From Dyadobacter jejuensis (GTDB lineage Bacteria > Bacteroidota > Bacteroidia > Cytophagales > Spirosomataceae): a stretch of DNA of 64,000 nt. This document shows, piece after piece, positions 33,239-42,789 of the stretch. Where the stretch lies: contig NZ_QGDT01000002.1 of the NCBI RefSeq assembly GCF_003149085.1, positions 372,001 to 436,000 of the forward strand, given 5' to 3'. A program made the position numbers and the translations under genes. The notes beneath the pieces are model-generated. The model worked only from the letters and a program-made list of their open reading frames with translations, was not told the DNA's origin and ran no database searches. How positions within the stretch are numbered: position 1 is the first letter of the stretch; each line of letters begins with the position of its first letter.

Positions 33239-35170
33239 ATGCGTTTTCTTACCATCACTTTTCTGATCCTATTAGGCATGTCTTTGCGTACCTATGCGGA
33301 ACAAAAGCGAGATCTCCTTCAAAATAAAGCCAGTTTACAGGCCGTAAAAGCGGCCTTGGTAGCCAACCAAGACTGGGTACCCTACCCAGCCTATGCCGAC
33401 CGAGCGGGATGGGAACAACTATCTGGCAGCTATCGGGAGCATCAAATTCAGAATGGTGAGAAATATCTTAGTTATGAGTGGAGGGTTATCAAGGCCACCG
33501 ACTATTTGGAATTCGAGAAAAGCGGCTCTCGTACCATTATGGAAAGCCCTATGTTTTCGAACAGCAATGTACTAAGCAGCCTAGTACTGGCCGAATTATG
33601 TGAAGGCAAAGGTCGGTTTATAGACCAGATCGTCAATGGAACCTGGTACTTCATGGAGTTGACCTCCTGGGCTTCCTCGGCACATTTAGTCTCGGCGCAG
33701 CGGAATAGACGTGCCCTACCCGATTTTCGCGAACATATTATTGACCTTGGAGCCGGTGACATGGGATCTTTGTTATCCTGGATACATTATTATTTCAAAG
33801 AGTCCTTCGACCGGGTCGACCCCAGTATTTCGGCTCGGCTTGAGCAGTCCATAAGAGAGAGAATATTAGATCCATATATGAACCGGGATGATTTTTGGTG
33901 GCAAGCCATTCATTTAAGGCCAGGAGGCAACGTCAACAATTGGAATCCGTGGTGTAATTTCAATGTGTTAATGAGCTTTATGCTTATAGAGAACGACCCT
34001 CAAAAACGAGCCGAAGGCGTATACCGCACCATGGTCTCTGTCGATCAGTTCATCAACCACAACCACGACGACGGCGCTTGTGAAGAAGGCCCGTCCTATT
34101 GGGGGCATGCTGCGGGCAAAATGTATGACTACTTACAGGCACTCAGCTATGCCACTGCGGGCAAAATTTCCATTTTCGACCAACCATTAATCAAGAATAT
34201 GGGAGAATACATCGCCAACACCTATGTAGGCGACGGGTGGGTGGTCAATTTTGCCGATGCCTCTGCACAGGGAGGGGGCGATGCCAGCCTCATTTATCGA
34301 TATGGAAAAGCCGTGGACAGCAAGGCCATGATGCATTTTGGCGCCTATTTGGATGCCAAAAACGAGGAGAAGTTCCTCACTGCGGGAAGGGATCTATTTA
34401 GACCAATGGAAGAGATGAAATACAAAAATGCCTTGATGACGACTACCCCAGCACTACCCTCCTACGAGGCGGTGTGGTATCCTGAGACCGAGTTTTTGTA
34501 TATGAAAAATGAGTCCGGATTATTCTTCGCATCAAAAGGTGGTTTCAATGCTGAAAGCCACAACCATAACGACATGGGTACCTTTTCTTTATATCTTGAC
34601 CATCAGCCGGTGTTCATCGACGCTGGAGTAGGGACCTATACCCGGCAGACATTCAGTAACGAGCGCTATACCATATGGACCATGCAGAGCGACTATCATA
34701 ATGTACCGAAGATCAACGGAGTATCGCAGCAAGATGGGGCGCAATATCGATCCAAAAATGTCCAGTTCGATGCGCAGAAAGGGATTTTTAGTCTCGACCT
34801 AGCTGGCGCATATCCCGCCACTGCCGCCGCACAATTTTGGAACAGGACCTACCAATTAGCAAAAAAGGGAGGGCTCACCATCACCGATCAGTTCAGCCTC
34901 ACGGAGGCCAAAGCACCCAATGAAATCAACTTTTTGGTATGGCAAAAGCCAGATCTATCGCAGCAGGGGAAAATAACACTCCAGGTAGGCAGTAAAACCG
35001 TTGAGATGGGCTATAACCCCAAGCACTTTACCAGCAAGACTGAAACCATTGAGCTACCCGACCCCCGACTATCGAGAGTATGGGGGGAGAGAATTTATAG
35101 AGTAAGTCTTATAGCCAATAAAGTAGCAAAAAAGGGGAGTTACAACTTCGATATTCAAATACAAGAGTAA
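33239..35170 (+). CDS. Heparinase II/III-family polysaccharide lyase
   Basis: 643 aa with a signal peptide (RFLTITFLILLGMSLRTYA). An (alpha/alpha)n toroid domain (residues ~30-400; RDDFWWQAIHLRPGGNVNNWNPW) precedes the beta-sandwich Hepar_II_III domain with NAESHNHNDMGTFSLYLD and VFIDAGVGTYT. Catalytic Tyr/His candidates are in the SHNHND motif. It would cleave uronic acid-containing polysaccharides by beta-elimination. Pairs with the upstream glycosidase; no SusC/SusD genes are adjacent, so this is only a mini-locus. Confidence 0.85.
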   Translation: MRFLTITFLILLGMSLRTYAEQKRDLLQNKASLQAVKAALVANQDWVPYPAYADRAGWEQLSGSYREHQIQNGEKYLSYEWRVIKATDYLEFEKSGSRTIMESPMFSNSNVLSSLVLAELCEGKGRFIDQIVNGTWYFMELTSWASSAHLVSAQRNRRALPDFREHIIDLGAGDMGSLLSWIHYYFKESFDRVDPSISARLEQSIRERILDPYMNRDDFWWQAIHLRPGGNVNNWNPWCNFNVLMSFMLIENDPQKRAEGVYRTMVSVDQFINHNHDDGACEEGPSYWGHAAGKMYDYLQALSYATAGKISIFDQPLIKNMGEYIANTYVGDGWVVNFADASAQGGGDASLIYRYGKAVDSKAMMHFGAYLDAKNEEKFLTAGRDLFRPMEEMKYKNALMTTTPALPSYEAVWYPETEFLYMKNESGLFFASKGGFNAESHNHNDMGTFSLYLDHQPVFIDAGVGTYTRQTFSNERYTIWTMQSDYHNVPKINGVSQQDGAQYRSKNVQFDAQKGIFSLDLAGAYPATAAAQFWNRTYQLAKKGGLTITDQFSLTEAKAPNEINFLVWQKPDLSQQGKITLQVGSKTVEMGYNPKHFTSKTETIELPDPRLSRVWGERIYRVSLIANKVAKKGSYNFDIQIQE

Positions 35171-35181
35171 GTAGTCAATTA

Positions 35182-35217
35182 GGGGGATAAGCATCTAAAA
35201 ACAGATACTTATCCCCT
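35182..35217. terminator. Terminator between the lyase and prohibitin genes
   Basis: GGGGATAAG pairs with CTTATCCCC, plus an inner ATCT/AGAT stem and AAAAAC loop. It sits between convergent genes (stops at 35170 and 35223), so it can serve both. Confidence 0.75.
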
Positions 35218-35222
35218 ATATT

Positions 35223-36122
35223 TCAGTTCAAAATCAGGGGCATATTGCTTTTCCCGCCCATGATCACGATTTTAGCATTAGGCGACTTAGCCAACTCCTT
35301 CTGAGCGTTAATCATCTCATATTGCAGCTGACGGTCGGTAAGGCTTTGGGCGATGATCGTCTGGTAGTCGGCAATCCCTTGTGCCTCTACCCGCATTCTT
35401 TCGGCCTCCTGCTTTTCCTTTTGCAGGACAAACTCCATTTTTTGGGCATCTTGCTCGGCATTAATCTTTGACTCAATGCTCTTCTTTACCGACTCTGGCA
35501 GATTAATATTTCGTATCAAAAGCTGCTCCAAGATCAGCCCTCGATCTTTAAAGTCCTTGTCTATAGACTTATAAATGCGATCTTGGAACTCGTCCCTACG
35601 TTTGGAGTACAAGGACACGGCGTCGTAATAAACGGCATTATCTCTTATTCTTGTTCTAGTGACAGGGCGGACAATCTTATCTTTATAGTCGGTACCGATA
35701 TCCTTAAAAATTGACGGGGCGCTAGATGGGAGAACTTTATAGAGGACCGTCAAGTCTATAACCACCTCAAGTCCATCGGCCGAAAGCACCCTTATGGCGT
35801 CATCGCCACTTAGTTCTCCTTCATTGGTGATGGCCGCCATGGTGTAGTTCTGTGTTTTAGTATCGAAAACGGCTACCGTTACCAGTGGATTTACTAGGTT
35901 AAGTCCATTTTCGAGCACCCGGTCACTTACTTTGCCAAACAAGGACTGTACCCCAATGGTCCCTGCGTCGATCTGGCGGATACTGGCGGTAAGGCCACCG
36001 ACGAGCACCAGAGCCACGCCTACTATTTTCATATAGCGGGTATATTGGGCGATATTTCGGTCAGAAGATTGTAATACATAGCCGGTGATGAGGATCAACA
36101 GGCCGATAGTTAGGAAAAACAT
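35223..36122 (-). CDS. Prohibitin-family SPFH membrane protein
   Basis: 299 aa with two N-terminal hydrophobic segments (FFLTIGLLILITGYVLQ and VGVALVLVGGLTASIRQI). It then has the SPFH/Band 7 domain (GTIGVQSLFGKV…LNLVNPLV) and a C-terminal coiled coil rich in EKQEAERMRVEAQG. Forms large membrane rings that organise proteases or lipids. Monocistronic, ended by the shared terminator. Confidence 0.88.
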   Translation of the reverse strand: MFFLTIGLLILITGYVLQSSDRNIAQYTRYMKIVGVALVLVGGLTASIRQIDAGTIGVQSLFGKVSDRVLENGLNLVNPLVTVAVFDTKTQNYTMAAITNEGELSGDDAIRVLSADGLEVVIDLTVLYKVLPSSAPSIFKDIGTDYKDKIVRPVTRTRIRDNAVYYDAVSLYSKRRDEFQDRIYKSIDKDFKDRGLILEQLLIRNINLPESVKKSIESKINAEQDAQKMEFVLQKEKQEAERMRVEAQGIADYQTIIAQSLTDRQLQYEMINAQKELAKSPNAKIVIMGGKSNMPLILN

Positions 36123-36358
36123 AGGGAGTCAGTTGGTTGATTACTCCCTAATTTACGTAATATAAAGGTAAAAGACAGGCAGCAGGCCCCATTGTTTATA
36201 TTAAATTAATTTTTTGTATAAAAAATTAAGGACTAAAACGAGTGGGCTGCCAGAGGCTAAGCGGGGAAGACACCTCCCCTATAGGGTCAAACAGAAGCCC
36301 TACCAATCTACCAGAATAGTGGTGAAGGGTGGGCAGGAGAAGCCCCCTGCCCTTTCGG

Positions 36359-37216
36359 CTATTTTTTTTCTATCCCCGCCAGTATCCGGCCAATATCATT
36401 GGCCTTGGTCATATAGTCCAAGCTTATTTCGGTTTCCCCTTGGTCGATAGCGGTTTTAAACTTTTTCAACAAGGCGATATAATCACCTAGTGCCTTAGAA
36501 ACGTTCTTCTGATTTTGGGCAAAAATAGGTGCCCACATCTGAGGCGAACTTTTTGCTAACCTAACCGTCGAAGAGAAACCAGTGCTCGCCATATCAAAAA
36601 TCGCTTTTTCGTCCCGCTCCTTATCCAACACCGTCAGGCCTAGAGCAAAAGAGCTAATATGACTCAAATGCGATACATAGGCCAGGTGATGGTCGTGCTC
36701 TTGGGGGTTCATATAATGGATTTTCATTCCTATATCCCTCAAGAAAGCCTCTACCAGCATTAAGCAATCCCTATCCGTTTTATCACGTCCACAGATAATT
36801 ACATTTTTGTCGGTCAGCAGTTCGGCAAAAGCAGCTCCTGGCCCCGAATTTTCGGTACCGGCCATAGGATGCACCGCTACAAATTGTTTCCGATTGGGGT
36901 GGCCATCAACTATCTCGCAGACCAGTTCTTTGGTCGAGCCTAAGTCCATGATGGTACGTCCTTCTGGAATTTGATCCAGAAGGGTGGGCAATAGTTTACC
37001 GATGGTATCTACGGGGGTTGCCAGCACATTGAGCTCGGCCATTTGCAAGGCATCTTCTAAGCTGACGATTTCATCGACAATGCCCTTGGCCAGTGCTATC
37101 TTCTGGTTAACGATGGAAGTATCCACGCCAACAAATTTCACCAGCGGGTATTTTTTCTTGAGACTCAGGGCAAAAGACCCGCCTAAGAGCCCTACGCCTA
37201 TTATACTGATAATCAT
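36359..37216 (-). CDS. tyrA: Prephenate dehydrogenase
   Basis: 285 aa from the ATG at 37216. The frame extends nine codons to a TTG (37243), but the ATG directly begins the NAD fold (MIISIIGVGLLGGSFALSL). Prephenate dehydrogenase features: HPMAGTE, NYH-like SHLSHISSFALG and the helical C-terminal dimer domain. Converts prephenate to 4-hydroxyphenylpyruvate in tyrosine synthesis. The aminotransferase gene lies 46 bases upstream on the same strand, so the two consecutive steps to tyrosine are probably in one operon. There is no ACT domain. Confidence 0.92.
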   Translation of the reverse strand: MIISIIGVGLLGGSFALSLKKKYPLVKFVGVDTSIVNQKIALAKGIVDEIVSLEDALQMAELNVLATPVDTIGKLLPTLLDQIPEGRTIMDLGSTKELVCEIVDGHPNRKQFVAVHPMAGTENSGPGAAFAELLTDKNVIICGRDKTDRDCLMLVEAFLRDIGMKIHYMNPQEHDHHLAYVSHLSHISSFALGLTVLDKERDEKAIFDMASTGFSSTVRLAKSSPQMWAPIFAQNQKNVSKALGDYIALLKKFKTAIDQGETEISLDYMTKANDIGRILAGIEKK

Positions 37217-37262
37217 GCGATTATTATTTTCAAATAAATCCAATAATTTTATAAATCTCTGT

Positions 37263-38420
37263 CTAGCTTTTCAGACGATCAACAGCCTCCCATATGCGTT
37301 CTTTGGGCATACATAAGGAGAGTCGGATGTAGCGCTGGCCTTTGGGGCCGAAAATAAAGCCAGGAGCAATAAACACATGCTTCTCTACGAGCAGTCGGTT
37401 AACCAACTCCTCTGCCGATGACACCGACTCGGGCAACTTCCCCCAGAGGAACATCCCTTCCTGGCTCTTGTCCCAGCTACAACCCAAGGAAGTCAAGAAA
37501 GCTTCCGCCGCTTCAAGTCGACCTTGGTATACTGCATTGCGTGCCTGATGCCACTCGGCATCGTTCTGAAGTGCCACAATAGCAGCTTCTTGCATGGCCC
37601 AAAACATACCAGAATCCACATTGCTTTTTATTTTGAGCACAGCATCGATATAGGATTTGTCGGCTGCCAGCCAACCCATTCTCCAACCCGCCATATTATG
37701 CGACTTACTCATAGAGTTGAGTTCGATCGCCACTTCTTTGGCCCCTTCTATAGCAAGAAGGCTAATAGGAGCCTTTTTGTTCAACACCAGGCTGTACGGA
37801 TTATCATGGCAAAGTAAGATGCGGTGTTTTTTTGCAAAAGCTACTGCCCTTTCAAACAATGGTACTGTGGCCGGGGCTCCAGTAGGCATATGGGGATAGT
37901 TCATCCATATAATTTTCGTCTTGGGACTCACCAAACTTTCCATCCGTTCCCAGTCGGGCTGCCATCCTTCATGCTCCAGCAAAGGATATTCCTTCACTAC
38001 CGCTCCCACCATCTGGCTTACAGCACGGTAGGCAGGGTAGCCCAGCTCGGGTACTAACACCTCGTCGCCAGGGTCCAGAAACGTCAACGACACATGGGTT
38101 ATTCCCTCTTTAGAGCCGATTAGAGGCAATAGCTCAGCGGCAGGGTTCAGCGTTACTCCATAAGTACGACCATAATAAGATGCAATGGCCTCCCGATAGG
38201 AAGGAGTTCCGATATAAGATTGATAACCATGTGCCTGTGGTTTCAAGGCGGCATCGGCCAAAGCCTGGATGGTCTCTTCGGATGGCATCATGTCGGGATT
38301 CCCTATTCCTAGGTTAATCACGTCATGCCCATTTGCAATCAAATTGCGCACCTCGGCCAGCTTTACTGAAAAGTAATATTCAGTAGTCTGGCGGGTTCGT
38401 AACGCTGTTTCAATAATCAT
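37263..38420 (-). CDS. Class I/II PLP aminotransferase (aromatic or aspartate/prephenate type)
   Basis: 385 aa. Fold-type I aminotransferase with the PLP lysine in SMSKSHNMAGWRMGW, the conserved NYPHMPTGAPA (N-x-P-x-x-PTG) and YQSYIGTPSYREAIA. Its closest family resembles LL-diaminopimelate/aspartate-type enzymes. Being next to tyrA, it most likely aminates phenylpyruvate or hydroxyphenylpyruvate, or prephenate. Starts at an ATG; 46 bases before tyrA. Confidence 0.88.
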   Translation of the reverse strand: MIIETALRTRQTTEYYFSVKLAEVRNLIANGHDVINLGIGNPDMMPSEETIQALADAALKPQAHGYQSYIGTPSYREAIASYYGRTYGVTLNPAAELLPLIGSKEGITHVSLTFLDPGDEVLVPELGYPAYRAVSQMVGAVVKEYPLLEHEGWQPDWERMESLVSPKTKIIWMNYPHMPTGAPATVPLFERAVAFAKKHRILLCHDNPYSLVLNKKAPISLLAIEGAKEVAIELNSMSKSHNMAGWRMGWLAADKSYIDAVLKIKSNVDSGMFWAMQEAAIVALQNDAEWHQARNAVYQGRLEAAEAFLTSLGCSWDKSQEGMFLWGKLPESVSSAEELVNRLLVEKHVFIAPGFIFGPKGQRYIRLSLCMPKERIWEAVDRLKS

Positions 38421-38599
38421 TGATTAAAATAAATTTATGGTATTTTCAACCTTCAAAAATGGGGCGCAATTTACGACTTTTATAGCCAACACATTACTAC
38501 CCATCCTATTTTGAACATAAGAAAGGTCAATTAAAGCTTTGGTGTCATTTTTAAAGGCGAAAAAAGGGCCTTCAACCCAAATTCAAGTAACTTAGCAGG

Positions 38600-39352
38600 A
38601 TGAAAATAAAGCTACTATTTCTGACCGTACTCAGCGTCATGGCTGCCTGCAGCAAGCCATCGGAGGAGCTGATGATAGCCACGGCCGCCAATGTGCAGTA
38701 TGTAATGAATGATATTAAAGCCGAATTCGAGAAAGAGTCGGGCAAGAAAGTTCAGATCATCGTAGGCTCCTCCGGAAAGCTTACCGCTCAAATACGAGAA
38801 GGGGCCCCTTTCGATGTTTTCGTATCGGCCGACACCAAATACCCTGAAGAGATCTATAAACAGGGAGGCTCCGATCGGGCACCACAAGTCTATGCACGTG
38901 GAGCACTCGTGCTGTGGAGTAAGAACCTCCCTACCGAAGGCTTGGATTGGAACAGGCTGAAAGAGGATAACATCCACAAAATAGCCATTCCCAACCCCCA
39001 AACCGCCCCCTATGGTGAAGCCGCCCTACAGGCTTTAGAAAAAACGGGACTGATGCCGGCCATTAAAACCAAATTAGTATATGGAGAGAGTATCGCCCAA
39101 ACGGCACAATACATCACCTCCGGATCGGTAGACGTCGGCTTCAATGCCCTCTCCATCGTCTTATCTTCCAATATGAAAGACCAGGGCCACTTCACTCCTA
39201 TCGACACCGCCCTCTATGCCCCCATCCAGCAAGCGGCAATCCTACTCAGGCATAGTGAAAACTCCCTTAAAAAAGCCAGCAGCGAGGCCTTTTATGAATT
39301 CTTGTATTCGGAGCGAGCACAGCAAATTTTCAGAAAATATGGATATAGGTAA
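38600..39352 (+). CDS. modA: Molybdate ABC transporter substrate-binding lipoprotein
   Basis: 250 aa. The signal peptide ends in MAAC, a lipobox with Cys17. The periplasmic-binding fold starts with MIATAANVQYVMNDIKAEFEKESGKKV and has VGSSGKLTAQI and GAPFDVFVSAD, the segments that bind the molybdate oxyanion. Supplies molybdate to the ModB permease encoded 50 bases downstream. First gene of modABC. Confidence 0.93.
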   Translation: MKIKLLFLTVLSVMAACSKPSEELMIATAANVQYVMNDIKAEFEKESGKKVQIIVGSSGKLTAQIREGAPFDVFVSADTKYPEEIYKQGGSDRAPQVYARGALVLWSKNLPTEGLDWNRLKEDNIHKIAIPNPQTAPYGEAALQALEKTGLMPAIKTKLVYGESIAQTAQYITSGSVDVGFNALSIVLSSNMKDQGHFTPIDTALYAPIQQAAILLRHSENSLKKASSEAFYEFLYSERAQQIFRKYGYR

Positions 39353-39402
39353 ATATAAAAATACAACCATTCGTTCTTGACATCAATTTAAGCCCATTGA
39401 TT

Positions 39403-40074
39403 ATGATGGATTGGCAACCCCTCTGGCTTACCTTTAAGCTGGCTAGTATCACTTCTATAATGCTCCTTTTTCTAGCTACTCCCCTGGCCTATTGGCTGGC
39501 CTTTGGCCGATTTAAAGCCCGGGGCTTGGTAGAAGCACTTATTGGAATGCCCTTGGTACTACCTCCTTCGGTTATCGGATTCTATCTGCTACTTGCTTTT
39601 AGCCCCTCTCACTGGTTCGGTGCTTGGATAGAAAGTGTCTTCGGTATCCGATTGGTTTTTTCATTCCCTGGCTTGATAGTAGCCTCGGTCATCTATAGCC
39701 TCCCCTTCATGGTATATCCCATACGAGCCGGATTGCAGGCCGTACCACAGTCCTTAGTCGACTCTTCCTACATCTTAGGTAAGGGACCTATTGAAACATT
39801 TTTTCGGATCTTGCTACCTAATAGCAAACCTGCCCTTTTAACCGCCTTCGTGCTCACCTTTGCCCATACGGTAGGTGAGTTTGGCGTCGTACTCATGATA
39901 GGAGGAAACATCCCTGGCGTCACCAAAGTGGCTTCGGTCGCGATTTATAATGAAGTAGAGGCCTTAAATTATTCTATGGCCAACCAGTATGCCATGGTAC
40001 TATTCTTCATTTCATTTATCATTCTTCTTTTTGTTTATTCCGTCAACAACCGACTACTCCGTGTGCGCAAATAA
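39403..40074 (+). CDS. modB: Molybdate ABC transporter permease
   Basis: 223 aa from the ATG at 39403 (a second ATG follows at once; the frame opens with a TTG at 39397). Five or six membrane helices and the EAA-like loop SYILGKGPIETFFRILLPNSKPAL, which contacts the ATPase. The last 14 bases overlap the ModC gene, so translation is probably coupled. Confidence 0.94.
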   Translation: MMDWQPLWLTFKLASITSIMLLFLATPLAYWLAFGRFKARGLVEALIGMPLVLPPSVIGFYLLLAFSPSHWFGAWIESVFGIRLVFSFPGLIVASVIYSLPFMVYPIRAGLQAVPQSLVDSSYILGKGPIETFFRILLPNSKPALLTAFVLTFAHTVGEFGVVLMIGGNIPGVTKVASVAIYNEVEALNYSMANQYAMVLFFISFIILLFVYSVNNRLLRVRK

Positions 40075-40948
40075 GCTTGAAATAGACCTACAACACAGCC
40101 TACAAACCTCTGTGGGCACCATGTCCATGGCCATTGCCCTTTCCATTCCTAAGGGCGAGCGACTGGCCATTACGGGTCCATCTGGAGCTGGAAAAACCAC
40201 CCTGCTCCGACAAATAGCGGGGCTTTCACATCCTCAGCGAGGCACCATCATTCAGAATAGCCAGGTATGGCTCGACAGTTCCCAGGGCATCTTTATGCCC
40301 CCTCAAAAAAGAAATATTGGTTTCGTTTTTCAGGACTATGCTCTTTTTCCACATCTTACGGTAATTCAAAACCTCTCCTATGGACTTCCAAAAGGGAAAC
40401 CTACCCCTATCGTCGATAGATTCCTGCGCCGTATGGAGCTGTCTGCCCTGGCTCACCGCCGCCCCAGCCAGCTCTCGGGTGGTCAGCAGCAGCGGGTGGC
40501 TCTGGCAAGGGCGCTGGTGCGAGAGCCTGAGTTACTCTTACTCGACGAACCCTTGTCGGCCTTGGATTCCGACATGCGCCATAGCCTTCAAAACTTATTA
40601 TTGGAGCTACAGCATGAGCAGGGTTTCACCATGATTCTAGTAACGCATCATCTAGGTGAAATCTTTAAAATGGCCCAAAGCGTCGTACAATTAAACCATG
40701 GTCAAATTACCGCCTCAGGTAGCCCAGTGGAGGTATATCCAAAACGAGCCCTGCCTGCCGATAGTCTTACCCTTTACGGTGAAGTATTAATTATCGAAAT
40801 ACAGGATGATCACCTGAGGCTATTGGCATGGATCGACCATCAAGTTCGTGAACTCAAACTCCCCTTGGAGTATCGGGCTCAGCTTCAGTTAGGACAGGCT
40901 TTCACCCTGACCTACCAGCATCAGCAAGCGGTGCTCGCACCTTTATAG
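40061..40948 (+). CDS. modC: Molybdate ABC transporter ATPase
   Basis: 295 aa from a GTG at 40061. The frame is open much further upstream inside modB, but the GTG gives the normal ModC N-terminus (CANKLEIDLQHSLQT) and a short overlap with the modB stop. Walker A is GPSGAGKTTL, Q-loop FQDYALF, signature LSGGQQQR, Walker B LLLLDEPLSALD and switch His ILVTHH. A C-terminal region (~235-295) is shorter than the classical TOBE domain. Powers molybdate import. It ends 6 bases from the convergent selO gene. Confidence 0.92.
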   Translation: MCANKLEIDLQHSLQTSVGTMSMAIALSIPKGERLAITGPSGAGKTTLLRQIAGLSHPQRGTIIQNSQVWLDSSQGIFMPPQKRNIGFVFQDYALFPHLTVIQNLSYGLPKGKPTPIVDRFLRRMELSALAHRRPSQLSGGQQQRVALARALVREPELLLLDEPLSALDSDMRHSLQNLLLELQHEQGFTMILVTHHLGEIFKMAQSVVQLNHGQITASGSPVEVYPKRALPADSLTLYGEVLIIEIQDDHLRLLAWIDHQVRELKLPLEYRAQLQLGQAFTLTYQHQQAVLAPL

Positions 40949-40954
40949 TCCCTG

Positions 40955-42529
40955 TTATGAGCTACAGGACAACATGCTACACCCTACCTTTTGCCGTGCC
41001 CATTCGGGGCGTTTGGCAAACCATCGCTCCTGATCAGGCTGTTCTGAATAAGGCGCTTGTAGCAGCTGGTACAGATCCTCAACTACCGTAAAATCCCCTC
41101 CCTCGGCGGCATCTATAGCCAGTTGTGCCATATAATTGCGGAGGACATATTTAGGGTTAACGGCATTCATAGCCAACATTCTTTCCGTGTCGGTCAGGGT
41201 TTCGTGCTTCAAGCGATCCTGATATTGAACAAACCAACTTCGCCAATCCGATCGAAGCGCCTCATCCAATTCCTGTGGCTTATAGAAAGCCTGGGCTACA
41301 GGCTCCAAAAAAGCATCTCCATCCTCTAGGACATTGTCCTTTTTCACTTTAGACAATCCCCTAAAAAACAGAGTCATGTCAGTCTCCGTTCTTTGAAGTA
41401 GCCCCTCCAGACTTTCTAACAAGTCAATATCCTCGGTCCGATCCATTTGTAAGCCTACCTTAGCCAGCATCATGGCATGGTATTGCGTGGCATAGTCCAC
41501 ACGATACTCCTCCAAAATAGCCTCCATGGCGGGTATATCTTCTATCAGTGGGTATATGGCATTGGCTAGTTGATATAGGTTCCATAAACCTATGTCGGCC
41601 TGTTGTCCAAAGCGATAGCGCCTGTGCTGACGATCGGTGGTATTGGGCGTCCAATGATGGTCATAGCCTTCTAGCCAACCATAGGGTCCGTAGTCGATCG
41701 TTAGCCCAAGAATCGACATATTGTCGGTATTCATGACGCCATGCACGAACCCTACCCTTTCCCAATGCACGATCATCTCCACCGTCCTTTGGCAAACAGC
41801 CTTAAAAAAAGACAAATATCCTGCCTTTCCTTCCGGCGTAATTGAGGGAAAAAACTGTTTGATAGAATAGTCGGTAAGTTTTTTTAAATTTGGAATGTCC
41901 TGTCGGGAGGCAAAAATCTCGAAATTCCCGAATCGGATAAAGGAAGGCGACACCCTACATACCACCGCACCGGGTTCATAAGCCGCATTGCCATCATACA
42001 GCATATCTCTTAAGACCCGATCGCCGGTAAGCATTACCGATAGGGAACGTGTGGTAGGGACGCCTAAAGCAGCCATGGCTTCGCTACATAGGTGTTCCCG
42101 AATAGACGACCGTAGCACCGCCAGGCCATCTGCCGAACGCGAATAGGGCGTGGCTCCCGAGCCCTTTAGCTGTACGGCCCATTGACGCTCGTGGTGGTGG
42201 ACTTCGAACAGATTAATGGCTCTACCGTCCCCCAACTGCCCCGCCCAGTTTCCAAACTGGTGGCCTCCATAACACATGGCATAAGGATGAGTACCTGGCA
42301 AGACTTTGGAACCAGAAAACACCTGTAAAAAGTCTTCTGAGCCCATATCCTCTCCCGTTATTCCTAACAACTGAGCCACTTCAGCGGAGGCATGTACCAG
42401 TTGCGGTGCAGTCGGCATCCTCGGTGACACATAAGAAAAAGCCGCCATATTCACTTGTCGCCTACTGTTATTCGTATTGGTATCGGCAGGAAGCTGCCGA
42501 TTATAGGTATCATTAATTTCCAGTTTCAT
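40955..42529 (-). CDS. selO: Protein adenylyltransferase SelO
   Basis: 524 aa. The pseudokinase-fold AMPylator family is marked by YGGHQFGNWAGQLGDGRAI, LKGSGATPYSRSADG, REHLCSEAMAALGVPT and the metal-binding NTDNMSILGLTIDYGPYG. The C-terminus keeps CSMLSCSS, the Cys pair that forms a redox-regulated disulphide in SelO (Sec in animals). It transfers AMP to proteins involved in redox balance. Monocistronic; convergent with modC. Confidence 0.94.
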   Translation of the reverse strand: MKLEINDTYNRQLPADTNTNNSRRQVNMAAFSYVSPRMPTAPQLVHASAEVAQLLGITGEDMGSEDFLQVFSGSKVLPGTHPYAMCYGGHQFGNWAGQLGDGRAINLFEVHHHERQWAVQLKGSGATPYSRSADGLAVLRSSIREHLCSEAMAALGVPTTRSLSVMLTGDRVLRDMLYDGNAAYEPGAVVCRVSPSFIRFGNFEIFASRQDIPNLKKLTDYSIKQFFPSITPEGKAGYLSFFKAVCQRTVEMIVHWERVGFVHGVMNTDNMSILGLTIDYGPYGWLEGYDHHWTPNTTDRQHRRYRFGQQADIGLWNLYQLANAIYPLIEDIPAMEAILEEYRVDYATQYHAMMLAKVGLQMDRTEDIDLLESLEGLLQRTETDMTLFFRGLSKVKKDNVLEDGDAFLEPVAQAFYKPQELDEALRSDWRSWFVQYQDRLKHETLTDTERMLAMNAVNPKYVLRNYMAQLAIDAAEGGDFTVVEDLYQLLQAPYSEQPDQERWFAKRPEWARQKVGCSMLSCSS

Positions 42530-42789
42530 CCTTGTATGCCCTTGTCAGGTCTTGTTTTCGGTTCACCACCGACCCATACCTGTTTGGGGGGCATGGGCTT
42601 ATAAATAAATTACTTACTCCTAATAAAACCAATTCAAGCATCTTAGTTCCCTATCAGGATCGGATGTTCCTTCCGCAGCTGTCCGTAGATTTGAAAAGGT
42701 AATAATCCAAAATTAGTCCTATCCATTAGGTAATTTTCACCCCAAATAGCCTTTTATTATAAACATTCAACTTTTCAATTATTCAAATC

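Noticed and set aside
38421-38599. Molybdenum-cofactor riboswitch before modA
   Set aside because: No matching core structure is visible, and the element is known mainly from other phyla.
39989-40060. Long N-terminal extension of ModC
   Set aside because: The open frame upstream lies entirely inside modB; the GTG at 40061 gives the normal family N-terminus.
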